Origin: Phyto melanocephala
Lineage: Eukaryota > Arthropoda > Insecta > Diptera > Rhinophoridae
NCBI GenBank assembly: GCA_941918925.1
Contig: OW799236.1
Location: forward strand, 100,828,562-100,892,561
Direction of reading: 5' to 3'
Length of the DNA: 64,000 nucleotides
Both the position numbers and the translations under genes were made by a program. Below, piece by piece: positions 1 through 12,085 of the stretch (within the stretch, counting starts at the first letter, position 1; each line of letters starts with the position of its first letter). Under the pieces are notes generated by a model. That model searched no databases and was not told the origin of the DNA. It was given only the letters and a program-made list of their open reading frames with translations.

Positions 1-559
1 AGTGAGTAAACTGAAGAAACGTATTAACTACAAATTTAGCATAGGGATGGGTAAGTTGTTTCAAAAAAAAATTTTTAAATTTGTTAAATTTTATAAGTTT
101 AACCTTTTTCGAAACTATGATTGATATGGCTGAATTCTGAACAAAGTAAAATGTATAAGATATATAATTTCTTTTTAATACTGTTAACTTTGAAATTTCA
201 AAAGGCACCAAAACCCAGAAAAAAGAGCGTAACTTTCATGAAAAGTCACAGAATTTAAAACTCTTTAATTTTAATTATATTTTTTTCAAACAAATTATAA
301 ATTTCCATATGTATATACAATAAGTTCTTGTCACTACTATTTGGAGTGTAAGGAGCAGATAAATTTTAAAATAAGTTTATTTTAAATAGTACGTTTTTAT
401 GCAGTGTGGATACTTTATCTTCACAGGTGCTTACACAATTACTGACAAATCAATTTTAAATCAAAGATGACCGCCACTACGAAATGGTGTACAATTAATT
501 TATATATGGGTCAGACCTAGTAAACAAAAAATTTACCCTTTTAAACGCCCTCAATATTG

Positions 560-1085
560 ACCTACTAATCTACCTAAGTACTAGCCCAGGAAAGGAAAGC
601 ACTTTGGAAAGATCAAAAGATGATTAAAGGAAAAAAGGGAACCGGAAACGATAAGACGAACGCATACCATGCAAAGGTAGCAAGACAGATGGGACAGCAA
701 ATCACGATGGACAGTGAGACTGATAACATACCTCGATAAATGGGTAAACAGAAAGCATGGCGAAATAAACTATTTCATAACACAGATTTTTTCTGGTCAT
801 GGATACTTCCTATATTACCTACACAGAATGGAAAGGTAAGGCAGCAACCTGTATATATGGAGACAACTGCAAAGAGGATGCAGAGCACACTTTCTTCAAG
901 TGTGAGAGATGGAGTGTGGAACGATACAACGTAGAGGAAGCCGTAGGGTTAATATTCTCAGAAAACATAGTGAATCTTATAATGGAAAATGAGATTTTTT
1001 GGAAACATATGGCAATATATATTAAGAGGATATTACGCACGAAAAAGCGGGACCTAGACGTAGGTATAACGACGGCTGTTAAATA
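560..1085 (+). pseudogene. 3' end of a decayed non-LTR retrotransposon ORF2
   Basis: This is a fragment of the C-terminal part of a LINE reverse-transcriptase polyprotein of the R1/I/LOA-like type. One frame around 759-830 reads TQIFSGHGYFLYYLHRM, which resembles the TQ-x-LTGHG-x-F-x-x-YL motif found downstream of the RT domain in these elements. A shift into another frame gives CIYGDNC-KEDAEHTFFKC-ERW (about 855-915), the C-terminal zinc-knuckle-like motif C-x2-3-C...H-x4-C, then a short tail ending at the stop near 1083. At least one frameshift separates the two motifs, and nothing of the RT core is present upstream, so it is a 5'-truncated dead copy. The following bases, with a CCGCCCTAAAGC...GGCGTCC stretch, are probably its 3' UTR. 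The family type is recognised from motifs only. Confidence 0.7.
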
Positions 1086-1189
1086 GGAACAGGAAAAGAT
1101 CCCCGCCCTAAAGCAAAAGGCGTCCTAGGGTGGAGAACGGTACAAAAAAGGTAACTCATACCATACCAGAACTGTGACAGCAGTATCTG

Positions 1190-1480
1190 AGATGCGTTAG
1201 GCAATATTGGTATGCAATGTAAGGTCTTTGTCAATTAAATACAGCACACAATATAAAAGTTAAGTTCCAAGAAGGCGTCCGAAGTAAAAGGGTGTATATA
1301 TTTGTAAAGAAAATATCCCTCACAATATAGATGTCAAAATAAAGGGCTTGGCAAGTAGAATACAACAAACTTTCAAAATCTAAGATGGTGCCCTAAAGAA
1401 AATAGTGGAAGGTCGCTTTTCTCAATCCAACCAACATGGGTATCAAATTGAAGGCCTTGCCTAGTAAAATAAAACTAATT
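1190..1480 (+). repeat. Degenerate tandem units of a dispersed ~120-bp repeat (family E)
   Basis: Three related units follow the LINE tail, each built around GGTATCAAAT-GAAGGGCTTG-C-AGTA-AATACA. They begin near 1209, 1330 and 1440. The same motif recurs in the opposite orientation at 3722-4040 and once near 58615. It is non-coding. Its position right after a LINE end suggests it could be a 3' UTR repeat, but this is not shown. Confidence 0.5.
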
Positions 1481-3040
1481 AAAAAAAAAAATTCAATATT
1501 AAAATTGCATCGGATATAACAAAGTATAAAAGTATGAATATAATTAAATCTTAAAACTAGGGATACGGTTAGGGTTACGTGATATTCAAGGGGGAATTAT
1601 TATATTCGGCATGGCATTCTTGATTGTTTTATTTGAAATTCATTTTATAAAACTTAAAAAAAAAATTTTATCAAAACATTTAAATATTTTTTCCTTTACG
1701 GCAAATGGTGCTTTGTCGTATTTTTTGTTTTTATAAAAAAAGAATTATTTGGAAAAGTTACGAAAAAGAAAAATATTATTTTTAACAGGAAAGTAAAGGT
1801 TAGTATAATTTTAGCATTTTTTTGGTGAAATTTTATATATTTGATGTTCAAATTTAAAACTTCTCTTATTACAGTTTAATTTCAGTTACTAGGTGAACGT
1901 AGAAATCTAAAGTAAATACCTAAAGTTCTGACTTAAATTATATATATCTAAAAGACCTAAACCAATACCATAATCAAAAAATTTTTACAAGAGTTCTTAA
2001 AAATATTAAACAAAGCTTCTACTTTTCAAGCATTTAAAAAACTTTTGTTTTATATAATTCCTATCACTAACAAAAATCAAAGAAAAAGTTTCAACAATTT
2101 TCTTTTGTGTTCCTTTATGTGGTAAATATATATATTTAACGACCTCTATTTATATTGATTACAATCGTATTATTACTTTAACTAGCACCTATACAAATGG
2201 CTTAGTGAAATCATTACCGACTAACACACATTTGAGGTTTAAAAAATCTCTTAAAAACATTACAAGTTCTCATTTTATGTCAAACAATTATAAATTATAA
2301 ATAGCGAAGCTGTTAAAATTAATGTCTTTGTAATTACAATAAACAAATGAAAAATTTGTTAAAAGTCTAAAGTGGAATCAATTTCAAAAAACATACAAAA
2401 ATTACCTAACACGTCTTTTTTATAATTGTCACCTATAAGTAACCTTTGGTCACTTACAGGTTAACACATAATAACTAGGTTACAATTAAAAAGTAATAAA
2501 GAAAACCTTTCAAATCATAGATAAAATTAAAAAAAAAATATTTTTTTGTTATAATGAGTAAAACAAAAGAATAAAAATTTACCCACTTTTTAATGCGTAT
2601 GAGAGCGTAGGCTTAAGAGAGGAGTTACACACCTGAAAAACAAAAGTTATAAAAAATTGAAGTAAAAAAAAAACAATTGTAGGAAATCTAAGTTGTCGCC
2701 ATAGTTTCAACACATTTTGTTCTTCATTCAATTATTTTAACTTACAAGACATTTAAAATTAAAATGAAAGAGCAAGAAAAATTATAAAAAACGTAAAAGT
2801 GTTTATACCTAATTGCTGTAGTTTTTGTAAATGACTGTGTGTCTGAAAAAAAAATAAAAATAAAAACAAAAAATAAAAAAAAAAACAATTGAAAACAAAG
2901 TTTGTATTATGCGTCTGTTATTATGATTTCCATGAACAATTTTAATGCAAGAGTAATTACATCATGGCCTTAATAGTTTTACATAAAAAGTATGCATGTA
3001 TGTATTGTATACATGTGAATAATTTTTTAATTGTATGCCA
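1481..3040. other. No feature recognised
   Basis: This is very AT-rich sequence with poly-A and poly-T runs. I see no gene, transposon end or structured repeat. Confidence 0.5.
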
Positions 3041-3043
3041 TTC

Positions 3044-3071
3044 ATAGTACTTTACCTTGGTAAAGTACTAT
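3044..3071. repeat. Perfect short hairpin
   Basis: ATAGTACTTTACC (3044-3056) and GGTAAAGTACTAT (3059-3071) are exact reverse complements separated by two bases. This is a 13-bp stem with a TT loop. No flanking transposon structure is visible. Confidence 0.85.
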
Positions 3072-3640
3072 TTTTACACTCACACATTATGTGTTATTTT
3101 ACGTTTTGATTTCAAAAGATTTTTTAAGGTGTTCGTGTGCAAGTTCTTATTTTTATTGGGTGATAATTGAAAAGTTTATTAAACGAAACAAATTTTATTA
3201 TGAACATTATTTTAAGCATTACAATCTAAGCACCTTTAAATGATCACACCCTAAGGTGTGTAAATGATGTATTCTTACCTCACCATATATATTTATATTG
3301 AGAAATAATTAAAAAACTTTTCATATATATTTTAAAAACAAAAATAATTTTTTAATACTATTATTATTTTCTATAAATTCGTTGATTTAGATTTAGATAC
3401 AGGAAACCATAACACTTCACAGAAACAATTTTCAAACAAACGTGTAACAAAATTAGTTACACTTTCTATTTATATTAAATTTGTATCTTTTAATATTTTC
3501 GGTCTTTCCGAACTTCATAATACCCTTTATTATCCTGTTTGTAGGATTAATGACCACATCGTTGCTTAGACTTACTTTTAGATTTAATGTTATACGCCAT
3601 TTTATTTATTATTTCCGAAGACATCTTAAGTGCTATTTTT

Positions 3641-3707
3641 AGAATGCGAACGATTACAAAAACAAGTTACATGAAAAACGTCCACTTAAAGTAATCGTTC
3701 GCATTCT
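3641..3707. repeat. 17-bp perfect inverted repeat
   Basis: AGAATGCGAACGATTAC (3641-3657) is exactly complementary to GTAATCGTTCGCATTCT (3691-3707), with a 33-base loop. The arms are richer in GC than the surroundings. It could be a small foldback or a transcribed stem-loop; no TSD was found. Confidence 0.85.
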
Positions 3708-3721
3708 GAAAACATCATATT

Positions 3722-4040
3722 AGATTTTGAATTTTCACATAGTTAACTGTGTTCTACTAGTCAAGTCCTTTCATTTCATATTATTTGTAGAGTTAAAAAA
3801 ATTTCCGCCATTTTGTTTCAAACGCAATCTAGTATTTCTCGGTTTTTTTAAAGCTTATTTTCTTCTACTGGTCAAATCATTTCATTTGATACCAATAATC
3901 TTGGAGTATAGGAGGACAAAGCCGTAACTACTTTATATATATGCCATTTAATCTAGGACGTCATCTTGAATTTTTAGTTTTTCAAAGTTAACTGTATTTT
4001 GCTAGTCAAGCCCTTTCATTTGATATCCATATTCGCTCTC
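3722..4040 (-). repeat. Three family E units, reverse orientation
   Basis: Three copies of CTA-TAGTCAAG-CCTTTCATTTGATA-CC begin near 3756, 3865 and 3997. They are the reverse complement of the units at 1190-1480. The sequence between units is variable and non-coding. Confidence 0.5.
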
Positions 4041-4329
4041 TAGGTGGTATAGGAATTAAAAAAAAAAATTGATTTTCGTTTGTAAATTTTAGGGAACCAC
4101 CAAAGCAGTTGTCTTTAAGTGATTACATTTCAGTTACTTTCAAATCGGTTTATTAGCTTTTCTAAGAGGTAATTTTCGAGAACACGGATTATAATTCGTT
4201 GTCTTTAATGTGGTCAAGTACTATTCAGGAGCTTGATAAAATCTGTATATTTAAAAAAAAAAAATATTTTTGCAAATAATTTTATCTATTACTTTTCCTG
4301 TTAACAAACATCTCTAGTAGTATATCTAA

Positions 4330-4629
4330 TCGACCCCTGTTCGCGAATTGATCGTTTGTCTGTTTTTTTAGTAATCGACTTTTGTATTGATTGTATTGTA
4401 TTTGTATTTATTTATTGGTTTTCTAAAACAACACGACAAAATATCTTATAAATTATATTTTAAGCAAATTGTTTCTACATCCATTAATTCATCTGCTGAT
4501 CAAATATTATAGCGATAACAGTTTTAGTTATGGAGATAATACTATGTACGTTTTTTTTTAAGTAATAAAAACGCTCTCCAGTAAAATTTTGTTTTTGTAA
4601 CATACGATAATTTCGCGCACAAGGGTCGA
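4330..4629. mobile_element. MITE D, copy 1
   Basis: This is a short non-coding element with terminal inverted repeats. The left end TCGACCCCTGTTCGCGAATT matches the reverse complement of the right end, TCGACCCTTGTGCGCGAAAT. The interior shares a CATCTGCTGATCAAATAT...GCGATAAC stretch with the copy at 34495-34756. The ends of this copy are more diverged than those of copy 2, and a clear TA duplication is seen only in copy 2. Confidence 0.65.
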
Positions 4630-4699
4630 CATCTATAAATGGTCCCTCACGTGCTTTAAAGTATTCCTAGGTTTGAAAAATGTTGGTTTTTTTGGTGAA

Positions 4700-5290
4700 A
4701 ATGCGTGGAGAATAGAGTCAGTTGTATCTATATGCTGATATTTAACAGAAGTCTGTTCTAAAATATTTTTGATAACTTCTGTCTTGTTGACGTTCGGTGG
4801 GCTTGAAAAGAACTAATTTTCACATACATGCGGACAGACTGATAATATTTAATCGACTACCCTATTCATAAGATTTCAGAAAATATGTACTTTATGGGGT
4901 CGGAAAGGAACATTGTAGAAATTTCACACGAATGACAAACTTATATACACCCTTGCACTCTCTATATGGGGTATAAAAAAGAAGTAGTCGTGTTGAATTG
5001 CTGATGTGTAAGGAATTTATTGATCGATTTTGCTGATTTTCAATACAGGTCTGTTCCCAAATATATTTTTAAACCACATACGGGTCTTGGTGATATCGGG
5101 AGGCTTCAAAAATTGATTTGAACTTGCAAAAATACAAATCGACAATGCTCTATCTACTGCCCTATTTATAAGCTTTCAGAAAATACATACTTTATGGGTC
5201 GGAAATGAATTTTGTTGAAAAATTTCACAAGGAATGACAAGTCTCCATACATATATACATCCTTACAATCTCTGTGAGTGGCATGCAAAT
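4700..5290 (-). mobile_element. Two decayed family A repeats in tandem
   Basis: Two successive degraded segments (about 4700-4976 and 4977-5290) each carry the family A internal landmarks in order: a TGCTGATTTTCAATA-like block, a CGGACAGACTG or degraded equivalent, AAGCTTTCAGAAAATA, TACTTTATGGGGTCGGAAA and TAGAAATTTCACACGAATGAC. The terminal hairpin half is missing in both. The strand is assigned by the rule used for all family A/B entries: the ATTCGGC hairpin marks the 3' end. Confidence 0.6.
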
Positions 5291-5437
5291 TATTATTTAA
5301 TTTGTTTATTTGAACTTGCAAAATTAGTAATAAGTCTTTAATTTATAAAACAATTATTTTTTGTTCTTTCAATTTATTTGTTAGATCATATATTTAATTT
5401 TTTTACTTTCTGTATGAAAACATAGTTAATGCTGGAG

Positions 5438-5438
5438 C

Positions 5439-5469
<31 letters not shown>

Positions 5470-5506
5470 TAAATAAAAATAAAAATAATATTAATATTAA
5501 TATTAA
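5438..5506. repeat. AAT-type microsatellite
   Basis: A TAA trinucleotide run passes into TAAAAA and TAT repeats and directly abuts the 3' end of the family A copy that follows. Confidence 0.9.
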
Positions 5507-6101
5507 CAAGTAACAGTGCTATATTCGGCCGTGCCGAATCTTATATACCCTTCACAACGTATTGTAGTCATGCAATAACAATTGTTTGTATCACCTTTCA
5601 TCTCATATAAAATACGTACATATGTATATACTGGTTAGAATAAATGTGGCATCGAATCCCAGCTGAGCCAAAAAAATTTTATTTTATTTTATTTAAGATA
5701 TTATTTATATTTTATTATTTTTTTTAAATTTTTTTTCAATTTTTTTTCATTATTTTTTTTCTTATTTTTAATATTTTTTTTTGTAATGTTTTTTACATGT
5801 ATGTATGTTGTAATTGTGAAAAAAAACGAGGTGGTCGTGGTTTTTTGCTCATATCTCAAAAAGTTATGGGGCGATTGTGCTGAATTTCAATAGCGATTCT
5901 TTCCTGGATATTTCCAAGACATTGATACCATATGCAGATCTGAAGAACATATAGTTGCTTCTAAAAGTTGATTTCAACCAACGCACGGACATAAGCTTTC
6001 AGAAAATATATACTTTATGGGGTCGGAAATGAAAATTGTAGAAATTACAAACGGAATGACAAAGCTATAAATACCCTTCTGCACCACAGGTGAAGGGTAT
6101 A
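5507..6101 (-). mobile_element. Family A interspersed repeat, nearly complete
   Basis: This non-autonomous repeat has both ends. On the + strand it begins CAAGTAACAGTGCTAT, then the hairpin ATTCGGC-CGT-GCCGAAT (5523-5539) and TATATACCCTTCACAACG. It continues with a T-rich middle, a TGTATG/TTGTAATTG stretch, a GACCCCATAAAGTATATA-type block (reverse complemented) and ends GGTGAAGGGTATA. The inward ends TATACCCTTCAC and GTGAAGGGTATA are inverted repeats. A GTGGCATCGAATCCCAGCTG segment resembles a tRNA B box region. There is no coding potential. Related copies lie at 30180-32374, 48817-49607, 18890-18998 and 58706-59040. Confidence 0.75.
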
Positions 6102-8885
6102 ATAATAATATTAATAAAAAATGCATTAATTATAACTAATAATTTAAATAAATAAAAAATAAATTTAGAAAAGAAATGTAAACTGATTTATTTTTTTTTT
6201 AAGAACGGTACTACTTTAAAGAAAATTAAGAATTTTTTCTTAAATAAATCATTTACCTTTAAATAAATTATATGTAAATGTAAATGAAATTTTATGTAAA
6301 TATTTTAAGAACACTTGAACAAAATATTTTTTTGTAAAGAATTTTAATCATCCACAAATCTTCTAGTGAATTAAGTTCATATACCTTTTACTTTCAGCAA
6401 ATTGAAAAAAACAAACGTTTTTAGTTGTCTTATCTGATTTTACTTTTATCAAAGGCATCTGATTCGTTAAAATCTCCTCTTTCCTCATTGAATTCATAAA
6501 TTAGAATTTTCGCTTCAAATTGTATTCATAATGCAAATTTAATTATTTTGATAAATCTCTCTCTCGATAATAATAAAAAAATAAATAAATATGAATAAAT
6601 CTGAAATAAGGACTAAAGGAATTTCATTTTCTTTTCGAATACCCTACAATAAAAAAAATAACAAGTATATTATAAGTGTGTGTATGTTAATGTTTGTTGG
6701 TCTTCCCAACAAACAAATTGCTTTCCCAACAAACAACTCAGATACGAAATGTAACTGAACTAGAGAATAAGTCCATCGTAAGCATATTTATGACAGCTTT
6801 CTCTGGATCTAGATCTGATCTGGATCTTGTAGGAAAACATTGAGTGAATATAAATTTTGGTTATTTATATATAGAAGTATATAAGATTAGCAAAAAATAA
6901 TAAAAAGATTAATTTTATATTTAATGAAAAGATTAATTTTATATTTGTATTCATAAGGTTATAAAAAGCTTACGATACTAAGCTTAAAGTAAGGGTTTAT
7001 TTTAATTGCAGGATATTTGTTAATAAGCCTTTCAGAATTATACTTGCAAATTTGTTTTTAACTTATGACTTATGGTACTAAGTTAACGACAAACTATTAT
7101 AATATCTCTTTGATTTGATAGGGTATAATACAGCTATAATTTTGCCCTTATTGTTTATTAAAAAGGTCATCATTAAAAATTCTTACTCGGTTTCAGTATG
7201 TTAAATTCTAAAATTCTGTTCAAGAAAATGCATAACTTTCTGCCGAAAAATTTTGGTCGACTAAGTGAAATTTCAACAAAGCTATTTTATTCACAAATAT
7301 ACCGTCATATACTTTGATACACTGTAGTTTTTATATTGCAGTTTTTTTTTTTATTCTCCCTCTTACAGTTATTATGGTGGTATATTAAAGTATTTGATGT
7401 CTCTCTCACCCTTTAATATTTGTAACCCGATCGCTTTTTAACCGATTTTGAATTTTTAAACGGCATTTGAAAGCAATATTCTTAAATATTTCTTTATATT
7501 GTTAAATATAAATTTTTGAGGACATTCTTATAAATATTAAAACATTTATTTTTTTAAAATATTGTGTCCATTAAAATATTTATGTAGATTTGCGATGAAA
7601 AGTTTGAGACCTACTTGAGACTCAAAAATTTCCTAAAATTTCCCAAAGACTTTATTTATGCTATACGAGTATTTAGTCAATTTACAGCCATATAATTTGA
7701 TATACCCTAGTGTACATGAAAATCTTTAAAAATATAAAAAGCCAACAAAAAAACAACTATGACAAAAAAGTGATTTTACAGGAATACAACTGGTGGCGAA
7801 TTTAAAACACTAATGATTTTAATGTGAGCGTGACATTGAAAATTATGTATTAACATGAATATATTAATGAAGTGCACTGTATTCTAATAAGTGAAGAGAA
7901 CACACGCATATTAGGTGAACAGCATCCGATCATAAAGAGTTGATTTTGCTTGTTTACATGAATTGTTTAATATATTTTGAATAATGTTGCGCTCATTTTT
8001 AAACACACCATTTTTAAGAAATTATTTCGCCATTATAGATTTAGAATAAATCTTTATCATTAATAATTTTAAAATCATCAAAATGTAATTCACTTTGCAC
8101 TAGTTGTTGTTTTGCTAAAAAAAAATGCGCTACATGCCTACTCAAGCAAGCTCAAAAGCGAAACTATTGTTTTTCACACTAACGTGTTGCTGTAATGCTT
8201 ATAACGAGTTATTATAAATGCTCGAGTTTCCTCTTAATCTGTGCAATACGAAGGCTGTGCTGTGCGTTATATATAAAAATTATTTTGTGATAATCGGTTC
8301 ATTCATTGATCCTATTTCTTATAGAAGAACTGATCTCAGAATTAACCTAAATATATCCGTAACTGTTATTTTTATATATTGCGGTGTAGGTGATTATTCA
8401 GTTTTGTTTGACCGTCTGTAACTTTTTTTATTGTTTTTTATTTATTACGTTTTTGTATTTTTTTATTAAGGAAAATAATTTTAATGTTCCGTGGTATAAA
8501 GATGTCCCATGTGTAATGTAGAAGAATATATTATAAAAAATCTTAAAAGACAAAATCACCTCCCAATTTATTTATGTATGAACATTAACAGTAAAAAAGC
8601 AAACATGTTTTAAGATAAATTTACATTTTGATAATAAAATGTTAACATTTAAATGTGGCAATTTTTTAATATTAATTAAATTTATTAAGAAGCCAAAATA
8701 GTATCTAACTTAAGGAATAACTCTGAAAAAAATGTAAAATTTTATAAAAACAAAGTATCGTTAAAAATATATTTATAGAAAAGAAACGGTCGACATTGTT
8801 TAATACAATATTACTACCTTTATCAAAAAAATTCTATGTCCAAATAGTTAAATTAAACTATTTCAAAATATCTATAATATAGTAG
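6102..8885. other. No gene; minor repeats only
   Basis: The stretch is AT-rich and non-coding. TGTTTGTTGG (6691-6700) forms a 10-bp hairpin with CCAACAAACA (6706-6715), which is followed by a second direct CCCAACAAACAA. A 20-bp AAAAGATTAATTTTATATTT is duplicated at about 6903 and 6927. The open frame at 8218-8421 has no recognisable content. Confidence 0.5.
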
Positions 8886-8895
8886 ACATACATAT

Positions 8896-9480
8896 GTGCC
8901 CTTAGTTATGAAAGTGGACAAAGAGTAGTATTTTTTCTGTGTCAATACATTAAAAAATATTTCCATATTATGCAACGGTAAAATTTTGAATTTAAACAAC
9001 CTCAATTAATTATAACTTTTTATGTACGTGCAATTTTGTTTTTATCTCATAAGGAAATATTTTTATTGAATTTACTTAGACTTTTTTAATAAATAAATTA
9101 TAAACACAATTTTTAAAAATGTGTGGCTTTGGCCAATTTCTTATTTAATATGAAACGAATTTTATTTAAATTTAATTAAATTTTAATGTGAATTCATTTT
9201 ATTTTGGCTTAAGTATTACGAATATAAAAGAATTTGAACATGTTGAATTATGGATTGTCATTTGATACGTGAAGTAAAATTCAACAAATTTGAAAATTAA
9301 TACTAAGATTCACTTATTCGAGATTCATTGAACTTAAGCCAAAATAAAAATGATTCACATTAAAATTTAATATATAGAAAAAGTTCAAATAAAATAAATC
9401 ATGAAAATCATATTGAAATAATTCAACTGGTAATCTCATTTAGTTTTTTTTACTAAGACCAGTTTCTCAATTAAGGGCAC
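8896..9480. mobile_element. MITE with 10-bp target duplication
   Basis: Identical ACATACATAT direct repeats flank the element (8886-8895 and 9481-9490). The termini GTGCCCTTAGTTATGAAAGT and, reverse complemented, GTGCCCTTAATTGAGAAACT form an imperfect inverted repeat of about 20 bp. A second, internal inverted repeat of about 39 bp pairs 9172-9211 with 9334-9372 around TTTTGGCTTAAG / CTTAAGCCAAAA. A 9-10-bp duplication would fit a Mutator-like origin and 8 bp would fit hAT. The duplicated sequence is itself repetitive, so the exact TSD length is uncertain. No coding sequence is present. Confidence 0.6.
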
Positions 9481-9490
9481 ATACATATCG

Positions 9491-9900
9491 AGGGTCATAA
9501 GAAGAAAGGCCCTAACTCAAATAATTATAACTTTATAGGAGAAGGTTAAAACTTTATTGAAACTGTATTATCACTTTGAACCTTCATTCGTAAAATTGCC
9601 TTTAAAACTGTTTTTAACATAATTTCGTTAAATGTTTGTGTCAAAGAGTACATCGTCGGTCTCATGTAGAAAGGCCTTAACTTGCACTATTTACGAAATT
9701 GAGTTTTGCAGTGATTTCGATACATTTTACACAAATACACCTCGACACAAAAATTTAACGCAATAGTATCAAAAATTACAGTTTAACCAGCGATTTTATA
9801 AAAGAAATTTCATTACGATAATACAGTTTCTGTTACGTTTTTACCTTCTCCTGTAAATTTTAATTATTTGAGCTAGGGCCTTTCTATATGAGACCAACAA
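9491..9900. repeat. Foldback repeat with ~65-bp arms
   Basis: GAAAGGCCCTAACTCAAATAATT (start about 9505) and the following GGAGAAGGT...GAAACTGTATTA pair with the reverse complement of 9819-9889. A third copy of the terminal motif GGTCTCATGTAGAAAGGCC lies in the loop near 9659. This is an inverted-repeat element or a rearranged MITE. No target duplication was identified. Confidence 0.6.
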
Positions 9901-9957
9901 TATGATGAAATCACTGTAAAAATCCACTTTGTTAAAAAAAATAAAGGGCCTTTGTAA

Positions 9958-10450
9958 AGGGTCTGCCAAATAACTTTTTTTTTTAAATGCTTCGGCTGTG
10001 TGGCACGTAGCGCCATCCTGTTAAAACCAAATGTTGCCAATATCCTCCTCTTCAATTTTTGTGAACAAAAATTCGTTCAACATGGCCCGATAGCGATTGC
10101 CATTGACTACGGCCACTTCTTGCTCATTTTCGAAGAAAAATAGCCCAGTTATGTCTCTTGAGCAAAATTCGCACCAAACAGTGACTCGTTTTGGGTGTAT
10201 CGGCTTTCAATGTATACGTGCGGGTTTTCTGTGCCCCAAATGCGACAATTTTGCTTGTTTACATACGCGCCAAGATAAAAATGAGCTTCATCTGAAAAGA
10301 TGTTTTTTTTGGCAAATTCGGCCGAAGTAATGTCGCAATATTTCCCAGCGTTGTTCAAGCGTATACACTCCCATATACGTTCAGTGAAAGGATAAAACTA
10401 ATTATCTGTCAAATCAGACATGAGCTATGTGTTACCATTCCATAGATATT
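9958..10450 (-). mobile_element. Deleted mariner derivative, copy 1
   Basis: This is a truncated mariner-superfamily element. The + strand left end AGGGTCTGCCAAATAAC matches the terminal repeat of the copy at 54683-55226. On the minus strand it encodes a transposase fragment with IFSDEAHFYLGAYVNKQNCRIWG (first catalytic Asp, about 10280-10310), a YTQNESLFGA segment, a frameshift, and then NIWF-QDG (second Asp, about 10010-10050). The N-terminal DNA-binding region and the third-Asp region are absent. The junction after CHTAEA into the terminal repeat is essentially the same as in the other copy, so both derive from one deletion line. The right end is eroded near 10450. Confidence 0.75.
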
Positions 10451-12029
10451 TATTTAGGTTTTTGAATTTCAAATTCAGATTTTTCCCAAAACAAATTTAG
10501 GATTTTAAAAATCCATTTGTCACTTCTGAGTATAAAATTAAAAACTTCCATAGTGATCACAATTTTTCATTTAATTCAAGATTTGTTAACAAACTACTAA
10601 CAATTATCACACTTTTCCTAAGCAAAAATTTCAGTATATCAAATAAGGCACCATGTAAATTTTTTTTTCTTAAAAAAAACCACATTTTCAAAAACACAAT
10701 TAACAGTCTTTTCTTTTTAAGCAAATTATTTTTTGCTAATACTTTTCAAAACAAAACTTAAAAAAATCTTAACTTTACGAAAAAGTTGGGTAAATGTCTA
10801 CTGATGATTTGGCGTAAGCGCCAGTGCAATATATAAAGACCAGATTAAACCCAACAACAACATTAAAACCATTAAAAAATTTAATTGATGGCATATCCCG
10901 AAAACTGTTGTAAGTTATTTTTAGTCTTGTTGATATAATAATAATAATTTTAATTTTTTTAATGATAATTTTATTTCGTTTTTAAATTTTCTTTCTATAT
11001 TTTCCAAAATTTTAACTTTTTTTGGCACGTTTTTATACTGTTCAAATCCCCTGTAATTATGCAACATATTCTGTGTGTGGATAAAGGACCACAAGTTATT
11101 AGTGTATATTAGCGCATAATGCCTTAATGTCGTAAATATTTATGTAAAAAATATATTTTTAAACAATACAATTTTTATACTGTCACACTCAAAATTTTTA
11201 ATTGTTTTTAACAAAAAGTTAGCAGCCAAATAATCAGCACAAGATTTTTTAAATTGCAAAAAATGTAATACAGTTTTCCTTTTAATAAGGAAAAATTATT
11301 AAAATAGAACCGAAAATCAATATATCAGGAAAAAAAATTTTAATATATTTTTTATTTATTTATTTATTTAATTCACAGTTTTTTTAAACCATTAAGGCCA
11401 ATAAACCAGTGTAACAAAAATATATATGGCAACATTTCTTACTACTAATTTTAATAATAATATATTTATTTTAAAAGAAGAAAAAAAGGACAAAAATTGA
11501 TTTAATCAAATAAGAAAAGAAAAAACAATATGAATTTCTATTTTTTCCCCTTTATTTCCTCTTAAATTCCCCCCATTGCACAAATATTAGGAGTAAAAAT
11601 AATTAAACACAAACAATTTGAATACAGTACAGTTTTTTACTATTAATTCAATTTCAAAAGGTCCAAACTCGTTTTTAAAAATCCTGAATTTCTTGTAGCG
11701 TAAGGCGAGTTTAAAGTTTAAATCTTAAAAAATTTCGATGAAGATATCTCAAACTACTGCACAAAAAAGTGGATTAACTTTTTATTAAATATATAAACTT
11801 GAGCTAAGTTGGAACCGCAAAAAAAGGAATCGTCAGATTTTATTATACAGCTAAAAGATGGATACTAAAAGCATAATCAAGTTGTGTTAAGTACATGAGA
11901 AATTATGAACATAAAAAATGTCATTTTATATGAAATAGAAACTTTAAAATAAAGTTTTATGTGTCTTACTTTCTAATTTCATTACATTAGTTAGTTGTTT
12001 CAAATCACAATTGAGTACGCTGATAAAGA

Positions 12030-12085
12030 GTGCCGATATTTAAATCGTAGCTGACTTCGAAAATGCATACCACTCGGCTAATATC
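12030..12085 (-). repeat. Dispersed repeat F, copy 1
   Basis: CGTAGCTGACTTCGAAAATGCATACCACTCGGCTAATATC is closely similar to the reverse complement of 45138-45185. The shared core is AATGCATTTTCGAA-CAGCTACG. Its type is unknown; it is likely a fragment of an old interspersed element. Confidence 0.5.

Noticed and set aside
5508..5575. CRISPR-like or riboswitch-like reading of the recurring ATTCGGC hairpin
   Set aside because: The hairpin is at the end of each interspersed repeat copy in a fly genome; there are no regularly spaced spacers.
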